Notes under the pieces: generated by a model | Databases searched by the model: none | What the model was told of the DNA's origin: nothing | What the model saw: the letters and a program-made list of their open reading frames with translations, nothing else | NCBI GenBank assembly: GCA_041392805.1 | Contig: JAWKLJ010000001.1 | Coordinates: 4,462,501-4,526,500, forward strand | Length of the DNA stretch: 64,000 bases | Origin: Saprospiraceae bacterium | GTDB taxonomy: Bacteria; Bacteroidota; Bacteroidia; Chitinophagales; Saprospiraceae | Reading direction: 5' to 3' | Position numbers and translations under genes: made by a program | Shown here: piece after piece, positions 28,394 to 38,800 of the stretch | Numbering within the stretch: the first letter of the stretch is position 1 | Layout: every line of letters starts with the position of its first letter

Positions 28394-29941
28394 TTACCGT
28401 AGCGTATTTTCCAAATACAGCACATGTTTCTTTGATGAACGCCAGCGTTCCAACACTTTGGGCGGTATGGCAACAGGCCCTTGCACAAATGAACCAAAGA
28501 TAATATCCTGATCTCCATCGTGGTCAATATCCCCAGCATCCATAACGAGCCATCGCCCATCCTTTGCCGCTGGAAAATAGTGTACATCGAATTGATAATC
28601 ACCTTTATTTTCAAGATAGGCGATACTTTTACTCCCCTCGTCCTCATAATCAGCAAAAAAAGAACTAGCCACGAGGTCCATATCGCCATCACCATCAAAG
28701 TCGCGTGCCCTTACTTTAGTGGCGCCATACATTGGGAAAAAATAACGTTCAGTATATTGGTATTGGCCATCATTTAGGAATACTCGGACGCCATGATAGG
28801 GCTTGAGAAAATAGGTTTTATCGCCATTATCACCATTGGCCAATACAATATCCATATCGCCATCACCATCAAAGTCCAAAAACTCCATATCACTTGAGCC
28901 GTAGATAGGGGGGAGTCTCAACAAGCGTTCCTCTTTGAAATTTCCTTTGGTATTATAAAAAATGCTAACCCCTTCATCACCTTGTGCAAATAAAACAATC
29001 AGGTCTTGGTCTCCATCTTGGTCAATATCCTGTAACAACAACTTGCTTGCACCTGGCACATCCTTGATGATATGCTCCTTGTATTTTCCACCGGTATTTT
29101 TATACCAGGAAAGCCTACCCATATCATAGCCGAAGTGGCAAACGATAATATCCTCTTCCTGATCCTCGTCCAGGAAAGCGGATTCAAAGTAAACGGGTCT
29201 GGCCAGGCCAGTAAAAACAAGCTCGCGTTTGGAGAGGTCAAGCTCATTTGTCTTTACGATTATCCCCGTTTGTATATCATTCGGATTCAAAAGACCGATG
29301 TTCAGCACCAGTAGTTCTCCTGGGGTGGCACTGTTTTTGATATCTACCGGTGGACTGGGGAGCTTCAGTTGGTGGGAAGGCTTAAGGTGCTGGTCTAATT
29401 GGAAGAGGTTGCCGTTCGCATCTCCATAATAGAGGAGCTGATCTTTTTCATTCACCTCCAGCATGGTGACGATGGGCAAGGTCATATCCAATTCAAAAAA
29501 AGTAGGCTTAAAAAGGCTAGTACTTTTCCCGGGAGGGGGTTCCGGCAGCGATATGCTATCCGGTGCATGCTCTTGGTAATAAGCCACTATTTTTTGCCAG
29601 GAGGTATCTGCCAGAAGCGGTTCTTTAGGGAAAATACCGGCTGTATCCAAGCGAAAGGATTCTTCCATGGATTTGCCTTTGTAGGGATTGTACTTCTCGG
29701 GGGACACCCCTAATCTGTTTGCCATCAAAGGGAGTACAGCCTCCCAGTACGTTTTGGGCAACAGCGTCGGCTCGGGAAACAAGTGGCAGCTGGCGCAATA
29801 TATTCTGGATAATTCCTCCCCCGTCAAATTTTCTGCTTTTACTTCCTGCACAGTATCCGTGCTACAAGTATATAAACACCCGATCAGGCCCAGGATCATC
29901 AAGGCTGATAAACTAAATCTTCTAGAATAAAAAATCCTCAT
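28394..29941 (-). CDS. FG-GAP/VCBS-repeat lipoprotein with an N-terminal CxxCH haem-type motif
   Basis: This 515-residue protein has a short hydrophobic signal (LSALMILGLIGCLYTC). At about residues 45-55 it has IYCASCHLFPEP, a c-type haem-binding CxxCH, followed by a helical stretch as in small cytochrome c domains. The rest is a beta-propeller of FG-GAP/VCBS repeats with calcium-loop motifs DIDQDGDQD, DFDGDGDMD and DIDHDGDQD. It precedes the sialidase-like gene and follows the large UnbV protein (93-nt gap). Combined cytochrome and FG-GAP proteins occur in Bacteroidota and Planctomycetes and are thought to be envelope proteins; the electron-transfer role here is inferred only from the motif. 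Confidence 0.82.
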   Translation of the reverse strand: MRIFYSRRFSLSALMILGLIGCLYTCSTDTVQEVKAENLTGEELSRIYCASCHLFPEPTLLPKTYWEAVLPLMANRLGVSPEKYNPYKGKSMEESFRLDTAGIFPKEPLLADTSWQKIVAYYQEHAPDSISLPEPPPGKSTSLFKPTFFELDMTLPIVTMLEVNEKDQLLYYGDANGNLFQLDQHLKPSHQLKLPSPPVDIKNSATPGELLVLNIGLLNPNDIQTGIIVKTNELDLSKRELVFTGLARPVYFESAFLDEDQEEDIIVCHFGYDMGRLSWYKNTGGKYKEHIIKDVPGASKLLLQDIDQDGDQDLIVLFAQGDEGVSIFYNTKGNFKEERLLRLPPIYGSSDMEFLDFDGDGDMDIVLANGDNGDKTYFLKPYHGVRVFLNDGQYQYTERYFFPMYGATKVRARDFDGDGDMDLVASSFFADYEDEGSKSIAYLENKGDYQFDVHYFPAAKDGRWLVMDAGDIDHDGDQDIIFGSFVQGPVAIPPKVLERWRSSKKHVLYLENTLR

Positions 29942-29984
29942 ATCTCAAAATTATTAAGCAACTCTCATCTTAGGGACACGCATT

Positions 29985-30030
29985 TCAACTCCCCAACCTT
30001 CTCAACCTTCAACCTTCTCACCCCTCAACT
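29985..30030. repeat. Short CAACCTTCTC direct repeats
   Basis: CAACCTTCTC and CAACCTTCAACC words are repeated about three times in the gap between two minus-strand genes. A low-complexity interspersed repeat; no function is apparent. Confidence 0.5.
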
Positions 30031-30034
30031 TCCC

Positions 30035-33000
30035 CTATTCAATCACTCGACTTATTTCTCCTGTCCTGGTCAACACTTCTATTTTGCTAACAGCATCGGT
30101 TTTTACAACATATCGCCCCTTTTGCGACATAAAACTGCTGCCCCAATAAAATTCTTCTGCTCTGGTCCTTCCATTTTGGAGATAATAAATAGCTTTTAAT
30201 TCTGTTGTTTTTAAGGGTATAAACTGTTTTTCTGCTGTTCGCTGAAGGGTGAAAACCTGCAAAGAATCGCGGTTTTGGGTAGCGACGATCAATTCTTGGT
30301 TTCTACCTGAAAGGAGTTGGGTCACCCCGATGGCATCGCCCTTGACCATAAAATTACTTTCGGCGATGGACAATGGGTGAAAATCAAAGTTGCCTTTATT
30401 GAGCAATGCCAGGCCATTGAAGGCATCTGCTCGTCCCTGTTGGACTTCAATGCCATGATCATTACCAACCAGCAGGAGGTCCATTTGTCCATCCTGATCG
30501 ATATCATAAGGTAAAATGCCATAGACAGGGGCTAATTGAGCAGCGATGGGTAGTGCCTTGGCCTCAAATCGGCCATTTCCTTTATTTTCAATGACCACGG
30601 TTTTCATCCAATTGGCGGAAAGGATCATTGCATCGGCCATTTCCTCGGGCGTAAACATATCAGATACCGTCGCCTCTCCATATTCGCCATAGGTATTAAA
30701 TTTCTTGCGAATACCTACAAACTGTTTAATTAAATCTGGTCGAGGATGGTAAAGGTATTCATTTTTATTACCTAAAGAATCCTGCCAATAACAAGAAATG
30801 AGGGGGTCGATCATTCCATTGGCGTCGAGGTCCTTGCCGTAGACGCGGATGGGTTGGTCGGAGGTGCACCGAAAGTAGAGGTTTTCGCCAAAATTGCCGG
30901 CGATATAGTCCATATCGCCGTCCTGATCAAGATCAGCAGCTGCCAGGCTATTCCACCAGCCTTTGTCATCAGCCAAACCGCTATTTGTTGTGATATCAAC
31001 CAAGGTCTTACCATTCTTGTTTTCAAAAATGGTAATGGGCATCCATTCTCCTGCCAAGATTAAATCGGGCCATTGATCGCCATTTATATCTGTCCAGAGG
31101 GCATCGCTAATGAGGCCTGGCCGGAGCAAAGCTTCGTTTGTTTCTGCGGTGATATCTGTAAACTTCACCCGTCCTGGCTGGCTGTCATTGCGGAGCAAAA
31201 AGCTACGATCAGGCAGCGGATATCCTCTAGGCAGGACGCGGCTGCCCACAAAAAGATCCAGGTCGCCATCGCCATCAAAGTCTGCCGCTTTTACGCAGGA
31301 GCCATTGGCTTTCATTTCGGGTAAAGCGTCAGCAGATAAAGTGAAGCCTCCCTTGCCATCATTGACGTATAGGACATCCTGATACAGGATGCTTCCTTGC
31401 TCCGACTGAGCACTACCCCGAACAATATAGAGGTCATTGTCGCCATCGCCATCCGCATCAAACAAAAGGCTCGCCGTGTCTTCCTCCCGCGCCTCCGCAT
31501 CGGTCTTATAACTGACGAGTTCGGTCTTAAACTGGCCATCTGCTTGTTGCCACATCCAATTTTCTTGAAAGGTTCTGCTTCCACCCAAAAAGATATCATC
31601 GAGGCCATCACCATTGGCGTCGCCGACTGCGATAGACGGGCCATATTGAGAAAATTTGTGTGGCAGGGTACGCTGAAAGTTGAAATCAATGAAATCCAGC
31701 TCTTGGTTTTTGTACAGGAGCTGATAATCCTTGGCCACCGATGCAAAGAAGGCAGCGCTATGTGTTTTTTTGAGGAAAGGAGCTTGAGCCGTTGAATGAC
31801 TCACTTCCAGCCGTTGATTGGCTACCACATTGGTCATGATACTTTGCAGACCATCAGGCCAGTTGATGAGCAGGGTATCGACCGAGGGGAGGTCTCCAAG
31901 CCCAAAATGGAGGGTGTTTTCTGATTTGGATAAATAGCCGCGACCGGAGAGCAAGTAGATTTTTTGTCGTTTCCCTTGGTAGCGGATTTCGGCAGAAGCA
32001 CCAAACGCATCTGGATTTTTGGCCGCTCCTTTAAGTTGAACCCGCAGGTAATTTTTGCCTGAGGCGACTTGGTCCAGGTGGTTGAGGGTGTTTTCAAAGA
32101 CAAAGGCCTTGTCGCCGATATTGTTAGTTACCAGGTCAAGATCGCCGTCATTATCTAGGTCGGCATAGGCAGCGCCATTGGTAAAGGAAGGGATATCCAG
32201 GCCCCATTTTTTGGTGACGTTTTCAAAACTTAGATCGCCTTTGTTTCTAAACAGGAAATTAGGAGATTTAACCTCCGGAATTCTTTCGTACAATTCTTTG
32301 GTCGTTACCAGGTTTTTAGCAAAAGCACGGAAATCTCCAAAATCCCGGTCGGTCACATCTCGAGGGAAACCATTGGCTACATAGAGGTCCTTCCATCCGT
32401 CATTGTCATAGTCGGCGAATAGGGGCGCCCAGCTCCAGTCTGTTTCCTGCACCTCAGCGTACATGCCGATTTCCGCAAAAACAGGTAGGCCCGTTGTGGG
32501 GTTTGTTCCCTGGTTGAGCTGGAGGGTATTGCGGGTATATTGATAATTGTAGCCGTATCGTTCTGTGAGGATTTGCATTTGGTAGCTGCTTTCTCCCTGA
32601 AAGAGTTTTTTTCTTTTATTATAATAAGGCTGCATTTCAGTTGTGAAAAAATCGGCTGCACCATCATTATTGATATCTGCCACATCACTGCCCATTGCTG
32701 ATAAAGAGAAATGCTTGAAAATTTTGCCTGCCTGGTTGGTAAAGGTTCCGTCTTGGTTATTGATGAAAATCAAATCATCACTTTGATAGTCATTGGCTAC
32801 ATAGATATCTTGCCAACCATCTTCATTGATATCAAGGATCAGGGTACTATGGCTATAACCATCTTGCAGCAGGCCCGCCGCGAGCGACACATCGGTAAAA
32901 ACGGGATGCCCCAGGGTTTCATCCCAATTGTTTTGGAAGAGATTATCTCTGTTTAGCCCTGTGCCATCCAATTTTATATCTACAAACTGATTGGGATAGC

Positions 33001-33628
33001 GATCTTCTATGAGATTAACCCCAACGAAAAGGTCGAGGTCGCCGTCGTTGTCGTAATCAAAGAATTGAGCATGGGAGGAATGACTTGGATCGTCGACACC
33101 ATATGCTTTACCCATCTCTAAGAAAGAGGGGATGCCTTCCGCGTTATTTCCTTGGTTGACATAGAGCAAATTTCGGCGATTATCCGGATTTTCGTCCAGG
33201 GTATTACAAACATAGATATCCAGCTTACCATCCAGGTTGATATCCAGGATATTGGCACCAGAGGACCACTGGGCAGGATTCGTTTTTTGAATGCCTGCCA
33301 GGGCAGAGGCATTAATAAAGGTTAATTTCCCCTGATTGATATATAATTGGTTATCGACTTGGTTCCCTGTGAAAAAAAGATCCTCTAGTCCATCGCCGTT
33401 TAGGTCGCCGATGGCTACACCACCGCCATTGTAGATAAATTCGGTCATGAGGATATTGAAGGAATCCGTTTCGGTGATTTCGTTGGCGAACTGAACGCCT
33501 GTTTGGGCAGCAGGAAGGAGGCGAAAAGTCGTCTTGGTTTGGGTCTGTTGGCAACTACTCCAGAGCAGAAGATTTGCGAGGAGTATCAAAAAGTATAAAG
33601 AGGGATACTTTTGATGATTGTTTTTCAT
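30035..33628 (-). CDS. CRTAC1-type lipoprotein: FG-GAP/VCBS propeller with ASPIC/UnbV domain
   Basis: This 1197-residue protein has a lipoprotein signal (LLLWSSC, about residue 26). Two beta-propellers of FG-GAP/VCBS repeats (about 60-500 and 640-1090) carry many calcium loops, such as DLNGDGLEDLF, DYDNDGDLDLF, DINNDGAADFF and DFDGDGDLDLF. Between them (about 525-620) lies an ASPIC/UnbV domain: GASAEIRYQGKRQKIYL, then SENTLHFGLGD and LLINWPDG. Genes of this kind commonly follow SusC/SusD pairs in Saprospirales and Cytophagales, and a function in binding extracellular substrate is inferred from that context. It starts ~190 nt after the SusD stop, beyond a probable terminator. Confidence 0.9.
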   Translation of the reverse strand: MKNNHQKYPSLYFLILLANLLLWSSCQQTQTKTTFRLLPAAQTGVQFANEITETDSFNILMTEFIYNGGGVAIGDLNGDGLEDLFFTGNQVDNQLYINQGKLTFINASALAGIQKTNPAQWSSGANILDINLDGKLDIYVCNTLDENPDNRRNLLYVNQGNNAEGIPSFLEMGKAYGVDDPSHSSHAQFFDYDNDGDLDLFVGVNLIEDRYPNQFVDIKLDGTGLNRDNLFQNNWDETLGHPVFTDVSLAAGLLQDGYSHSTLILDINEDGWQDIYVANDYQSDDLIFINNQDGTFTNQAGKIFKHFSLSAMGSDVADINNDGAADFFTTEMQPYYNKRKKLFQGESSYQMQILTERYGYNYQYTRNTLQLNQGTNPTTGLPVFAEIGMYAEVQETDWSWAPLFADYDNDGWKDLYVANGFPRDVTDRDFGDFRAFAKNLVTTKELYERIPEVKSPNFLFRNKGDLSFENVTKKWGLDIPSFTNGAAYADLDNDGDLDLVTNNIGDKAFVFENTLNHLDQVASGKNYLRVQLKGAAKNPDAFGASAEIRYQGKRQKIYLLSGRGYLSKSENTLHFGLGDLPSVDTLLINWPDGLQSIMTNVVANQRLEVSHSTAQAPFLKKTHSAAFFASVAKDYQLLYKNQELDFIDFNFQRTLPHKFSQYGPSIAVGDANGDGLDDIFLGGSRTFQENWMWQQADGQFKTELVSYKTDAEAREEDTASLLFDADGDGDNDLYIVRGSAQSEQGSILYQDVLYVNDGKGGFTLSADALPEMKANGSCVKAADFDGDGDLDLFVGSRVLPRGYPLPDRSFLLRNDSQPGRVKFTDITAETNEALLRPGLISDALWTDINGDQWPDLILAGEWMPITIFENKNGKTLVDITTNSGLADDKGWWNSLAAADLDQDGDMDYIAGNFGENLYFRCTSDQPIRVYGKDLDANGMIDPLISCYWQDSLGNKNEYLYHPRPDLIKQFVGIRKKFNTYGEYGEATVSDMFTPEEMADAMILSANWMKTVVIENKGNGRFEAKALPIAAQLAPVYGILPYDIDQDGQMDLLLVGNDHGIEVQQGRADAFNGLALLNKGNFDFHPLSIAESNFMVKGDAIGVTQLLSGRNQELIVATQNRDSLQVFTLQRTAEKQFIPLKTTELKAIYYLQNGRTRAEEFYWGSSFMSQKGRYVVKTDAVSKIEVLTRTGEISRVIE

Positions 33629-33702
33629 GCTGTCGAGCTGTTTATAGTTATGGAGCGAAGGTAGGGCTTTTTAAGGGTAATATGTAAGGATTAAACCGGG
33701 CT

Positions 33703-33727
33703 GTTGCAGGTGTTTTTCACCTGCAAC
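33703..33727. repeat. Perfect 10-bp stem, T5 loop
   Basis: GTTGCAGGTG at 33703-33712 and CACCTGCAAC at 33718-33727 form a perfect stem around five T. It lies between susD and the next gene, ~75 nt upstream of the latter's start. It could be a leader structure or an operator. Confidence 0.55.
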
Positions 33728-33745
33728 GGCATGTCTATAACAAAC

Positions 33746-33780
33746 AAAGGGCCACCTTCACAGGCAGCCCTTCATTTTTT
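33746..33780 (-). terminator. Probable bidirectional terminator after susD
   Basis: AAGGGC at 33747-33752 pairs with GCCCTT at 33767-33772. On the minus strand the stem is followed by TTTGTTTGTT; on the plus strand by CATTTTTTTT. It lies 36-70 nt past the susD stop and may let SusC/D be expressed above the downstream genes. Confidence 0.6.
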
Positions 33781-33815
33781 TTATATCAATAAGTGATACT
33801 CAACAAACCATTGGA

Positions 33816-35561
33816 TTAGTATCCAGGGTTTTGTGTCAACACATCACTACCTTGAATGTCAATCTGCGTTTGTGGAATAGGATAGAACTCACTCTTACCA
33901 GCTGTAAATTTAGCACCACCGAACATGGTTACCAAATATTTTGCTTCGTGCTGCAAGTAAGGGTTAAGTGTTTCAGCGGCAATACCCCATCGTACCAAGT
34001 CAAAGAAACGATGACCTTCACCAGAAAGCTCTAATTTGCGCTCAAAGCGAAGGGCAGTGGTAGCTGCGGCTTTATCCGTCCAAGGAGTATTATAGAGTCC
34101 GATCTGGTAGTTAGCAGCATTAGTACCATCGGGTTTTTTCACCCAAGAATCTGGATTAGCTGCACGTGCTCTGACCATATTCACGTATTCTCTTGCTTTT
34201 TCGAGTGAACCCGCTTCAATTTCGCATTCAGCAGCCATTAATAAAACATCTGCAAAGCGAATGATGGTGTAGTTCATCGTTGCATAACCACGTGTCCAGG
34301 AGCTACCATCAGTAAGGGTGTTTTCCTGGCGTTTGTAGTAAATGTATTTTTTAGGAGAATAAGGACCTGCATATACCTGTGCACGAATCCAAGCCTTGCC
34401 TGGGTGTGCGATCCAATCCAGGTAAGGAATACCACGACGGCCGATAGAGTGGTCCAAACGTGGGTCAACTGGACCTGCATCAGGTGTGAAAGCGTCAGAA
34501 GCTTCAATATTGTAGTCGTGCTTCAAGGCATTGGCTGCATCGTTGTAAGAACCATCTAGCAACGGTAAACCATTCGCATCAGTTCTGAAAGAGTTAGCCA
34601 ATTCGAAGCTAGGCTGGAAGAATCCACAGCAGTTACCAGGACCATCTGCACCCGTGTTATAAGGGTAGTTCAAGTCATCAAAGGCATTTGAGTTTTGAAC
34701 ATTACCAGAGTTCATGGCTGATTCTACATCAAATACGGCTTCTTCGTGGTTGTCATTTTCTGCATTGTAAATTTCAGCATAATGAGGAACCAAGCCATAT
34801 TTTTTGCCATTAACCGTTACGCCATTGGCAATCACTTGATCAAAAAGCGTTTTGGCTTCGCCGTACTTTTTTTGGTATAATTTAGCTTTTGCTAAAAAGG
34901 CAGCAGCAGCCCATTTGTTGCCACGACCAGCCTGACCTTGTGTTGCAGGAAGGTTGTCAAATGCATATTGGAAGTCTGCTTCAATTTTTCCCCAAACATC
35001 TGGAGAATTAGGTACTGCACCAATTTCCTCACCTGTAAGCAGGGTCTCATCGATATAAGGAATACTATTAAAGTGTTTTTTCAAATCAAAGTAATAGTGT
35101 CCTCTAAGTAGACGAGCTTCACCGGTAATGCGTTTGAGGTCATCTGGTGAAATATCCTTGGCGGCAGCGGCCAAACGAAGTACTTCATTGGCCCGGCTAA
35201 CGCCTTCATAGCGGCCCCTCCAAAGGTTATTCAAGTCACCTTGGGTAGGGTCCGTCTCATAACGTTGAACGGGGTTGATAGAAGAGTAATCACCGGGGTC
35301 CGTACCTTTGTTGGCATCGCCTCCCATGATACTACCTGTCACCCAATGGTTGGGTGCTTCAAATCGGTTACCGAATACCCCATTTAAGGCAGCATAAGTG
35401 CCAATCAGGGCACCTTCTACCCCTGCTTTGGTGGCAAGCTGGGCATTTGCCAGCGAACCGGTTGGAGCAATCTCCAAAAACTCATCCTTACATGACACCA
35501 AAAATACCATACTGGCAAGAAGGGTGAGTAAGCCTTTTTTGTATTGATTAAAACTATTCAT
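33816..35561 (-). CDS. RagB/SusD family nutrient-uptake outer-membrane lipoprotein
   Basis: This 581-residue protein has a lipoprotein signal, ASMVFLVSCKDEFLEI (Cys ~24), with the usual following EIAPTGSL segment of SusD proteins. TPR-like helices follow (NNLWRGRYEGVSRANEVLRLA; EARLLRGHYYFDLKKHF), and the C-terminal domain carries IIRFADVLLMAAECE and LRFERKLELSGEGHRFFDLVRWG, both hallmark SusD segments. SusD sits as a lid on the SusC TonB-dependent barrel and binds the ligand before import. The partner susC lies directly upstream (243-nt gap). Substrate cannot be read from sequence. Confidence 0.95.
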   Translation of the reverse strand: MNSFNQYKKGLLTLLASMVFLVSCKDEFLEIAPTGSLANAQLATKAGVEGALIGTYAALNGVFGNRFEAPNHWVTGSIMGGDANKGTDPGDYSSINPVQRYETDPTQGDLNNLWRGRYEGVSRANEVLRLAAAAKDISPDDLKRITGEARLLRGHYYFDLKKHFNSIPYIDETLLTGEEIGAVPNSPDVWGKIEADFQYAFDNLPATQGQAGRGNKWAAAAFLAKAKLYQKKYGEAKTLFDQVIANGVTVNGKKYGLVPHYAEIYNAENDNHEEAVFDVESAMNSGNVQNSNAFDDLNYPYNTGADGPGNCCGFFQPSFELANSFRTDANGLPLLDGSYNDAANALKHDYNIEASDAFTPDAGPVDPRLDHSIGRRGIPYLDWIAHPGKAWIRAQVYAGPYSPKKYIYYKRQENTLTDGSSWTRGYATMNYTIIRFADVLLMAAECEIEAGSLEKAREYVNMVRARAANPDSWVKKPDGTNAANYQIGLYNTPWTDKAAATTALRFERKLELSGEGHRFFDLVRWGIAAETLNPYLQHEAKYLVTMFGGAKFTAGKSEFYPIPQTQIDIQGSDVLTQNPGY

Positions 35562-35693
35562 TTCTAAAACATTTTTCGGTTTTGATAATTGCGAATCTTG
35601 CAGTGGCTAAATTATAGAATCTAGCTTGCAATTCAATTAAAATCCATTCGCTAAAACTGTCGACTTTCGACAAAACGCATTGATTGTAGTTCT

Positions 35694-35796
35694 CTGACCA
35701 TTTTTGCGCTTTTGAGTCAAGTGAAAGCAAAAAACACAGCTTCCTACGGTCGCTTTAGTCGTTCACTTTCACTTGACCGCAAAATGGTCAAAGAAA
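35694..35796. repeat. Long hairpin element, AACGACTAAAG-tip family, copy 1 (between susC and susD)
   Basis: The outer arms TGACCATTTTTGCG and CGCAAAATGGTCA pair; the inner arms TCAAGTGAAAG (35717-35727) and CTTTCACTTGA (35766-35776) pair perfectly. The apical part, read on the minus strand, has AACGACTAAAG and then GAAGCTGTG. A second copy (44773-44872) shares the tip and the outer TTTGAC but has different arms. Being transcribed between susC and susD, it may form a strong RNA structure in the mRNA. Confidence 0.75.
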
Positions 35797-35804
35797 GGTG
35801 ATTG

Positions 35805-38800
35805 TTAGAAACCTAAGCCTAAAGAGACAGTAAAGCCTCTTGAAACAGGATAGTTTCCTACATCAATACCGAAGTTGGTGTCTGCACCACCACCTACCAT
35901 TGGGTCAAGCCCTTCGTAGCCAGTAATGGTGAACAAGTTATTAGCAGCAACACCGATTCTCAAGCTAGACAAACCGTATTTTTCGATACCATTGGTCAAT
36001 TCGTAGCTCAACGCCAATTGTTGCATTCTCAAGAAAGAACCATCCTCTACATACCAAGAGTTTTCTGCTGCATTGGTACTTAGGTTGGAAGCACTTTCCC
36101 AGATAGGTGCTTTGGCATTGTTACCCAATTCTGGTGTCCAAGATTCTTTCGCTCTTACTCCTTTGGCTGAACCTTCGAAAGAACCGAAGAAATCAGTAAA
36201 CCATTTGGACTGGTTCCAGATTTCGTTGCCAATAGAAGTGTAGAGATAAGTAGACAAGGTCCAGTTTTTATAACTTACATTAAAGGAAACACCACCTGTG
36301 AAGTCAGGAATTGGATTACCTATGAAAGTACGGTCATCAGGTGTAATGGAGCCATCACCATTGGTGTCTTCGTATTTGAAACGACCGACGCCAGCACCTG
36401 TTTGAGCAGGAGAATTGGCTACATCGGCGGCACTTTCAAAATAACCCAGTACGGTATATCCGAAGAAAGAAGACATTGGTTGTCCAACGGCATTTCTGAT
36501 AGGGTTAATACCACGGTATCCACCACCACCGAAGAAATCGATGCCGGGCGCCAAGAAAGTAATCTCATTTTTCAGGAAGGCGGCATTAACGATTAACTCA
36601 TACTTGAAGCCACCACTGATATTTCCGCGGTTGATGATCTGCATGTCAAGACCTGTGTTCAACATCGTAGCGATGTTCACAGAAGGTGCAGAAGCAGAGT
36701 TACCCACCACACCAGCAACGGGTACTTGGTACAACAAATCTTCTGTATCTTTTTTCCACCAGTCCAGGATAATCTCCAAGCGATTGTTGAAGAAAGCTGC
36801 ATCAAAACCGATGTTGGTCATGACACTGGTTTCCCATTTTGCATCGGGGTTACCAATACGAGAACGGTAGAAACCTTCGTTTACGCCATTGCCTTGTCCT
36901 TCAATCGGATAGAAAGACTGCCCCCGGTTAGAAGCATAAAGCGAGTATTGGTTATTTGGGTCAACGTTATTAGAGTTACCCATTTGTCCCCAACCACCTC
37001 GGATTTTCAAGTCATAAATCCAAGAAACGCCTTGCATAAATGGCTCAGCTGTTACCCTCCAAGCGGCAGAAACCGCAGGGAAAGTACCGAAACGGCTATT
37101 TGCTCCAAAGCGAGAAGAACCATCACGACGCAATACTCCTGTCAAATAGTATTTTTCTTTGTAGTTATAATCTACTTTCCCGAATAAGGAGTAGAAGTTA
37201 ACCCCACTGAATGAACTACTACCTACCTGTGGGTTACCCACTGTAGATAAGTTTACGAAGTCCAAATCGGTAGAAAATGGATTGATACCAGAGCCAAAAA
37301 CGTTTCTTCCGGCACCTGTGTTCAATGCTTCAATACCACCAAGTGCAGTAATGCTGTGACTACCAATTAAAGTTTTATAGCTAAGCGTGTTGGTGAAAAC
37401 ATACTGGAAGAAGTAGTTGCTACTTTCAGAGAAAGTATTACTGGCTTCAGGCTCGGAGTCCCCTAAGTAGCGGTAACCATAGTTGACAGAGTAGGAGTTG
37501 CCATACTGACCACCTAAGCTGGTACGGAAGACCAAATCTTTGATTGGCTGAACCTCCAAATAAAGGTTACCAAATCCAGAGGTATTAAAGGCATTGTCGT
37601 CCCCATTATTGAGCATCAATCGTCGAACAGGGTTACGAGGGTTGTTGAAACCACCTGCTTTGGTACTAGCGAAACTGCCGAATTCATCATATACCGGAAT
37701 GATGGTAGGCATACGATAAGCAGACAATACTTCTGATTCGTCATCTGCAATACCAATACCACCTTCTCCACCTTGTTGACCTTTGATAGAGCGGTAGGTA
37801 AATTGTAGGTTTTGTCCTACTTTCAACCATGGCGTCAAATCAAAAGAAGAGTTGGCCCGGAAGCTATAACGTTTGAATTCGTTGTTGATCAGGATACCTT
37901 TTTGATCCTGTAAAGACATACCAAAATAGTAGCTACCATTCTCAGTACCACCGCTAAACCCTAAAGAGTGGCGTTGTAGTGCAGCTACGCGCGTAATCTC
38001 ATCATACCAATTGGTACCAGCCAAATTAGGTTTGATCAGGAATACGTTTTGAGGATCAGCTTCATACGCTTTTCTGATAGCCTCAACATCAACAGAACCA
38101 ACGACACCATTAGCGCCATTAGCATGTAGGTAGTCAGGTAGTCTAGGCACTGCATTGGTACCATATTGTGGATGCGTATACTGAGGCTCTGTACCATTTG
38201 CTGCCGCGTTGTTGCGGTAAGCAATATGAGTCCATTCTGCCATTTCCTGAGGATTCAACATCTGTGGCGCACCATTGACGTTAGGATCCGTGATACCCAA
38301 AGTACCATCATAGGTTACCCTTAGTTTTCTAGCACCTTTGGCGCCTTGCTTAGTGGTATAAACGATTACACCATTGGCCGCTCTGGCACCATAGATAGAA
38401 GCAGCAGCAGCATCTTTCAATACCGTTGAAGTTTCAATATCATCAGGAGAAAGGAAGTCGGTAGACCCTACCGGTACACCATCAACTACATAAAGCGGTT
38501 CGTTACCACCAAAGGCACCAAAACCACGCACGCGAATCTGGCTTGATGTACCTGGCTGACCATTGGTCAACACCGTTACACCTGCCACACGTCCTTGCAG
38601 CTGTTGTTCTACGTTACCAGAAGGAATCGCCTTCAAGTCGGCAGCTTTTACAATCGAAACGGCACCCGTGGTTTGTCTTTTCGACTCCACAGAATAACCA
38701 GTTACGATTACCTCGCCTAAAGCGACCCCTACAGATAAGCTCACATTGATTACTGTCTCTGATCCAACAGTAATTTCTTGTGTAGAATATCCGGTGTAGG

